A DNA stretch of 25,800 bases from JBJXGF01 sp046153015. GTDB taxonomy: Bacteria; Actinomycetota; Acidimicrobiia; Acidimicrobiales; CAIXPF01. Where the stretch lies: contig JBJXGF010000293.1 of assembly GCA_046153015.1 (NCBI GenBank), forward strand, positions 1 to 25,800. The letters run 5' to 3'. The translations under genes and the position numbers were made by a program. Position 1 is the first letter of the stretch. Every line of letters starts with the position of its first letter. The notes under the pieces were generated by a model. The model was not told the DNA's origin, made no database searches, and was given only the letters and a program-made list of their open reading frames with translations. Below are positions 22,893 through 25,800 of the stretch, piece after piece.

Positions 22893-23002
22893 GCGTCGCG
22901 CCCCCCTGATTTGCCCGTCTGTGCCGGCACTGCTGGGTCGCCCCGCACCTTAGCGCCGGCCAGGACGCGCGTCCCAGCCGACGGGAGGAGACGCGGGCTC
23001 AT
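22889..23002 (-). CDS. 37-residue mini-ORF between ribD and ribBA
   Basis: An ORF of 37 codons whose ATG overlaps the ribD stop (ATGA) and whose stop overlaps the ribBA ATG (ATGA). The product begins MSPRLLPSAGTRVLAG and ends KSGGRDA: basic, no membrane segment, no family recognised. It has no likeness to riboflavin synthase (which begins MFTGIVEE), the gene often found at this place. It may serve only to carry ribosomes from ribD to ribBA, may be a remnant, or may be a real small protein. Confidence 0.45.
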   Translation of the reverse strand: MSPRLLPSAGTRVLAGAKVRGDPAVPAQTGKSGGRDA

Positions 23003-24030
23003 GCCGGGGCCACCTCCACGCGCAGGTCGTCGCCGAGGCGGGCGACCGAGAGCAGCCGGCCCCGCCACAGCTCGGCGATCGTGGCTGCGCCCGGGCCCCG
23101 GAACACCCCGAGCGCGTCGTCGCCGCCGAACAAGGCGGGCGCCAGGTAGAGCACATAGCGGTCGACGAGGCCGGCTCGATGGAAGGCGGCCGCCACCCGC
23201 GGCCCGCCCTCCACCATGAGCTGGACCACGCCGCGCCGGCCGAGCTCGTCGAGCACGTCGGCGAGCTCGCCTCCGAGCTCGAGGCAGGGGTGGACCCGCG
23301 CGCCGGGCTGCGCTCGGCCGAGCACGACCCGCAGCGGGTCCCCCTTCCGCTCGAGCGCGGCGACCTCGGGCGGAAGGCGGCGCACGGTGAGCGCCGGGTC
23401 GTCGGCGCGGACGGTGCCGGCGCCCACCAGGATGGCGTCGCTCTCGGCTCGGAGGCGGTGGGCGTCGGCCCTCGCCTCGGGCCCGGTGATCCACTGGCTC
23501 GACCCGTCGGGCGCGGCGGCGCGGCCGTCGAGGGTCCCGGCCAGCTTGAGCACGACGTAGGGGCGGCCCGTCCGGCGGTGGGTGAGGTAGGGGGCGAGCT
23601 GCTCGGCGGCGGCCTCGGCCCCGACGCCGACCACCACCTCGATCCCCGCCGCGGCCAGCTCCGCCAGGCCCTTACCCCCCACCAGCGGGTCCGGGTCCTC
23701 CAGCGCCACCACCACCCGGGCGACGCCGGCGGCGATGATGGCCTGGGTGCAGGGCCCCGTGCGCCCGTGATGGCAGCAGGGCTCGAGGGTGGAGTAGAGG
23801 GTGGCGCCGCGAGCTGCGGCGCCGGCCGCCGCCAGCGCCGCGATCTCGGCGTGGGGACCGCTCTGGCCCTGGGTGAAGCCCACGAACCCGCCGGGGGCGA
23901 TCACGGCGCCGACCCACGGGCGGGGCGACACCGCGCAACGCGCCCTCCACGCCTCGGCGACGGCGCGGGCCATGTGCGCGGCGTCCTCAGCAGGCGAGAC
24001 CGGCAGCGCAGGCACGGGCGGCGCAGCCAC
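22999..24030 (-). CDS. ribD: Bifunctional riboflavin deaminase/reductase
   Basis: A 343-aa fusion for two successive steps of riboflavin synthesis. The N-terminal deaminase has zinc ligands His60 (in HAE, with Glu62 as proton shuttle), Cys85 and Cys94 (PCCHHGRTGPC). The C-terminal reductase has VLKLAGTLDGRAA, ITGPEARADAHRLRAESDAILVGAGTV and MVEGGPRVAAAFHRAGLVD. Length is typical. GTG at 24030 lies four bases after the preceding stop; a later in-frame ATG (residue 20) would cut into the deaminase. Confidence 0.96.
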   Translation of the reverse strand: MAAPPVPALPVSPAEDAAHMARAVAEAWRARCAVSPRPWVGAVIAPGGFVGFTQGQSGPHAEIAALAAAGAAARGATLYSTLEPCCHHGRTGPCTQAIIAAGVARVVVALEDPDPLVGGKGLAELAAAGIEVVVGVGAEAAAEQLAPYLTHRRTGRPYVVLKLAGTLDGRAAAPDGSSQWITGPEARADAHRLRAESDAILVGAGTVRADDPALTVRRLPPEVAALERKGDPLRVVLGRAQPGARVHPCLELGGELADVLDELGRRGVVQLMVEGGPRVAAAFHRAGLVDRYVLYLAPALFGGDDALGVFRGPGAATIAELWRGRLLSVARLGDDLRVEVAPA

Positions 24031-24034
24031 GGCG

Positions 24035-24538
24035 CTACGGGGGGCTCGGCGTGTCGGTGAGGAGGCGGAGCGCGTGCGGCACCACGTCGAGCACGGCCTC
24101 GAGGCACTCCTTCGCGCCGCCCGGCGAGCCGGGGGTGTTGAGGATGAGCGCGCCGCCTCGGGCGCCGGCGACGCCGCGCGACAGCCGGCCGAGCGGGTTC
24201 ACGAGCCGCATCGCCTCGGCCATGCCCGGCGCCTCGCGCTCGATCACCGTGCGGGTCGCCTCGGGTGTGAGGTCCCGGGGCCCGAACCCGGTGCCGCCGG
24301 TGGTCACCACGAGCCCGGCGAAGCCGTCGGCCATCTCGACCAGCGCAGCGGCCACGGTGTCGACGCCGTCGGCGACGGCTCGGCGCTCCACCACCCGGAA
24401 CCCGGCCGCGCGCAGCGTCTCCTCGAGCACGGCGCCGGAGCGGTCTTCGCGCGTGCCGTGGATCACCCCGTCGGACGCGGTGAGGACCTTCGCCTCGAGG
24501 CCGTCCGCGCCTTGGCGCGGCGAGTGGGAATCGGTCAT
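24035..24538 (-). CDS. mog: MogA/MoaB-type molybdopterin protein
   Basis: A 167-aa member of the MoCF_biosynth fold that binds molybdopterin; MogA adenylylates it before metal insertion. The TTGGTG loop (79-84), GFGPRDLTPEAT and the NTPGSPGGAKECLEAVLDVVPHAL segment are intact. An ordinary standalone protein. Its location ahead of ribD links it to the riboflavin operon only by position. The ATG at 24538 gives a short polar extension before the first strand. Confidence 0.93.
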   Translation of the reverse strand: MTDSHSPRQGADGLEAKVLTASDGVIHGTREDRSGAVLEETLRAAGFRVVERRAVADGVDTVAAALVEMADGFAGLVVTTGGTGFGPRDLTPEATRTVIEREAPGMAEAMRLVNPLGRLSRGVAGARGGALILNTPGSPGGAKECLEAVLDVVPHALRLLTDTPSPP

Positions 24539-24584
24539 GGCCTGCTCACCTCCCGGGCCGGACCGTAGCGCGACGCCGCGGCGC

Positions 24585-25800
24585 TCACGGCTCGGGCGGG
24601 CGGCGCAGGCGCAGCACCGCCATCCCGTCGCCGCCCGCCGCCGGCAGCAGCAAACCGCCGCGGCCCCAGGGCCGCCACGGCGGCGGCGGGAGGGCGAGCG
24701 GCTCGAGGGCGGGCGCGGCGGCGGCCAGCGCGGCGTCGACGCCGAGGGTCTCCACCGCGGTCAGCGTGCAGGCCGAGTAGACGAGCAGCCCGCCGGGAGC
24801 GAGCAGGTCCACCGCCGCCCGGACGAGATCGCCCTGCAGCACGGCGAGGCGTTCGGGGGCATCGGCGTCGAGGCGCCAGCGGGCGTCGGCCCGGCGGCCG
24901 AGCACGCCGAGGCCGGAGCAGGGGGCGTCGACCAGCACGAGGTCGAAGCGGCCGGGCCGCACCGCCGGGCGGCGGCCGTCGCTCACGACCGGCCACACCG
25001 CGCCGCTCGCGCCGAGGCGGTTCACGTTGGCGGCAATGAGCCCGGCCCGGCCCGGCGCCACGTCGAGCGCGGCGACGGTGCAGCCGCGCTCGGCGAGCAG
25101 GGTCGCCTTGCCGCCGGGCGCGGCGCACAGCTCCACGGCCCGCATCCCTGGGGCCGGCTCGCAGAGCTCGACCACCGCTTGGGAGGCGAGGCCCTGCACG
25201 TAGCCGTCGGGCCGAACGGCGGGCGGGCCGGGGTCGTTCATGGCCGCCAGCGCGTCGAGCGCGGCCGCCTCGCCGAGGTCCTCGCTCAGCCGGGACACGA
25301 TCCAATCGGGATAGCTGAGCAGCACCGCGGGGCTCGGCCAGGCCAACGCGTCGACGCCGCCCGCCTCCCCCAGCTCGGCGGCCACCCGGCGCAGGACGGC
25401 GTTGACGAGGCTCTGGCCGGGGCCCGACACCGCGGCCACGGTGGCGTCGACCGCGGCGTGCGGCGGCGTGCCCAGGAACGCGAGCTGGTAGGCGCCCAGG
25501 CGGAGGGCGGCCCGCACGTGGGGCTCGACCGGGCGCAGGAGCCACCGATCGATCAGCCAGTCGCAGGCCCGCCGGCGGCGCAGCGAGCCGTAGACGAGGT
25601 CGGTGACGAAGGCCCGGTCGCGCCGCGCCAGGCTCGACGCCTCAAGCAGGCCGGGCAGGACCAGGTTGGCGAAGGCGGCGGTCTCGTCGATGCGGGCCAG
25701 CGCGTCGACCGCGACTCGTCGGGCGGCGGATCCCGGCGCCGGCGGGCGGGCGGGCGTCGGCCGGGTCCCCGCCGGCGGGTCGGGGCGGGGGCGCCGCCCG
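24585..25800 (-). CDS. rsmB: 16S rRNA m5C methyltransferase RsmB (5' end beyond the window)
   Basis: At least 404 aa are visible. The N-terminus lies past the right edge; no start codon is needed inside because the frame stays open to 25800. Reading from the edge: a Pro/Arg-rich lead, a NusB-like domain (SAARRVAVDALARID, then FVTDLVYGSLRRRR and RLGAYQLAFLG), then the SAM-dependent domain with ELCAAPGGKATLLAERG, VDAPCSGLGVLGRR and YSACTLTAVE carrying the catalytic cysteines. A GTG at 25517 is only internal, since upstream codons continue the conserved NusB fold. It methylates C967 of 16S rRNA in E. coli. Confidence 0.93.
   Translation of the reverse strand, partial: GRRPRPDPPAGTRPTPARPPAPGSAARRVAVDALARIDETAAFANLVLPGLLEASSLARRDRAFVTDLVYGSLRRRRACDWLIDRWLLRPVEPHVRAALRLGAYQLAFLGTPPHAAVDATVAAVSGPGQSLVNAVLRRVAAELGEAGGVDALAWPSPAVLLSYPDWIVSRLSEDLGEAAALDALAAMNDPGPPAVRPDGYVQGLASQAVVELCEPAPGMRAVELCAAPGGKATLLAERGCTVAALDVAPGRAGLIAANVNRLGASGAVWPVVSDGRRPAVRPGRFDLVLVDAPCSGLGVLGRRADARWRLDADAPERLAVLQGDLVRAAVDLLAPGGLLVYSACTLTAVETLGVDAALAAAAPALEPLALPPPPWRPWGRGGLLLPAAGGDGMAVLRLRRPPEP

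Noticed and set aside
21366..23219. A 617-codon plus-strand frame opposite ribH, ribBA and ribD
   Set aside because: It spans three intact genes on the opposite strand, has shadow composition and no family resemblance.
24539..24584. FMN riboswitch ahead of the riboflavin genes
   Set aside because: The spacers upstream of the mog gene and ribD are under 50 bases and do not hold the conserved RFN blocks; an element upstream of rsmB would lie outside the window.

Overview
The window is chromosomal DNA of a very GC-rich actinobacterium. The short 5' part of the 16S rRNA gene, the gene order and the style of the arginine cluster fit Acidimicrobiia or a related deep actinobacterial lineage, but this placement is inference from memory of the group. 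Almost all of it is housekeeping sequence. GTG starts, ATGA/GTGA stop-start overlaps and possible leaderless promoters are frequent. I see no transposase, phage gene, tRNA, CRISPR array or toxin/defence locus.

Layout from left to right. The 5' part of a 16S rRNA gene (minus strand) is cut by the left edge and is preceded by a leader of about 490 bases with a good promoter. Next comes tyrS (minus). A two-gene plus-strand unit follows: a class A penicillin-binding protein and an unrecognised membrane-anchored protein. Then a long minus-strand block, read from 19335 down to 5053: infC-rpmI-rplT, a TrmH/SpoU rRNA methyltransferase, pheS-pheT, and then argC-argB-argD-argF-argR-argG-argH-mpg-NUDIX. 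A single plus-strand gene of the DUF1844 type (19639-20025) lies divergent from infC. The right end is another minus-strand block, read from the right edge down to 20022: rsmB (5' end beyond the window), a MogA/MoaB-type gene, ribD, a 37-codon mini-ORF, ribBA, ribH, hisG and a small cold-shock-like gene.

How the genes work together. infC/rpmI/rplT/TrmH/pheST, tyrS, rsmB and the rRNA operon serve translation. argC-B-D-F-G-H carry most of arginine synthesis from N-acetylglutamate, with their own repressor ArgR in the cluster and a candidate ArgR operator over the argC promoter. ribD/ribBA/ribH supply riboflavin precursors, and hisG starts histidine synthesis. Three enzymes often found in such clusters are missing from their expected places: argJ (between argC and argB), ribE (between ribD and ribBA) and hisE (between ribH and hisG).

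The points most worth a second look are: a pair of nearly identical 30-bp palindromes in two spacers, with a compensatory base change; an apparent ATA start codon for infC behind a structured 5' leader of roughly 285 bases; a mini-ORF joined by ATGA overlaps to both ribD and ribBA where ribE would be expected; a methyltransferase gene whose conserved N-terminus lies upstream of its first canonical start codon; and several promoters whose -10 box lies exactly six bases before the start codon.
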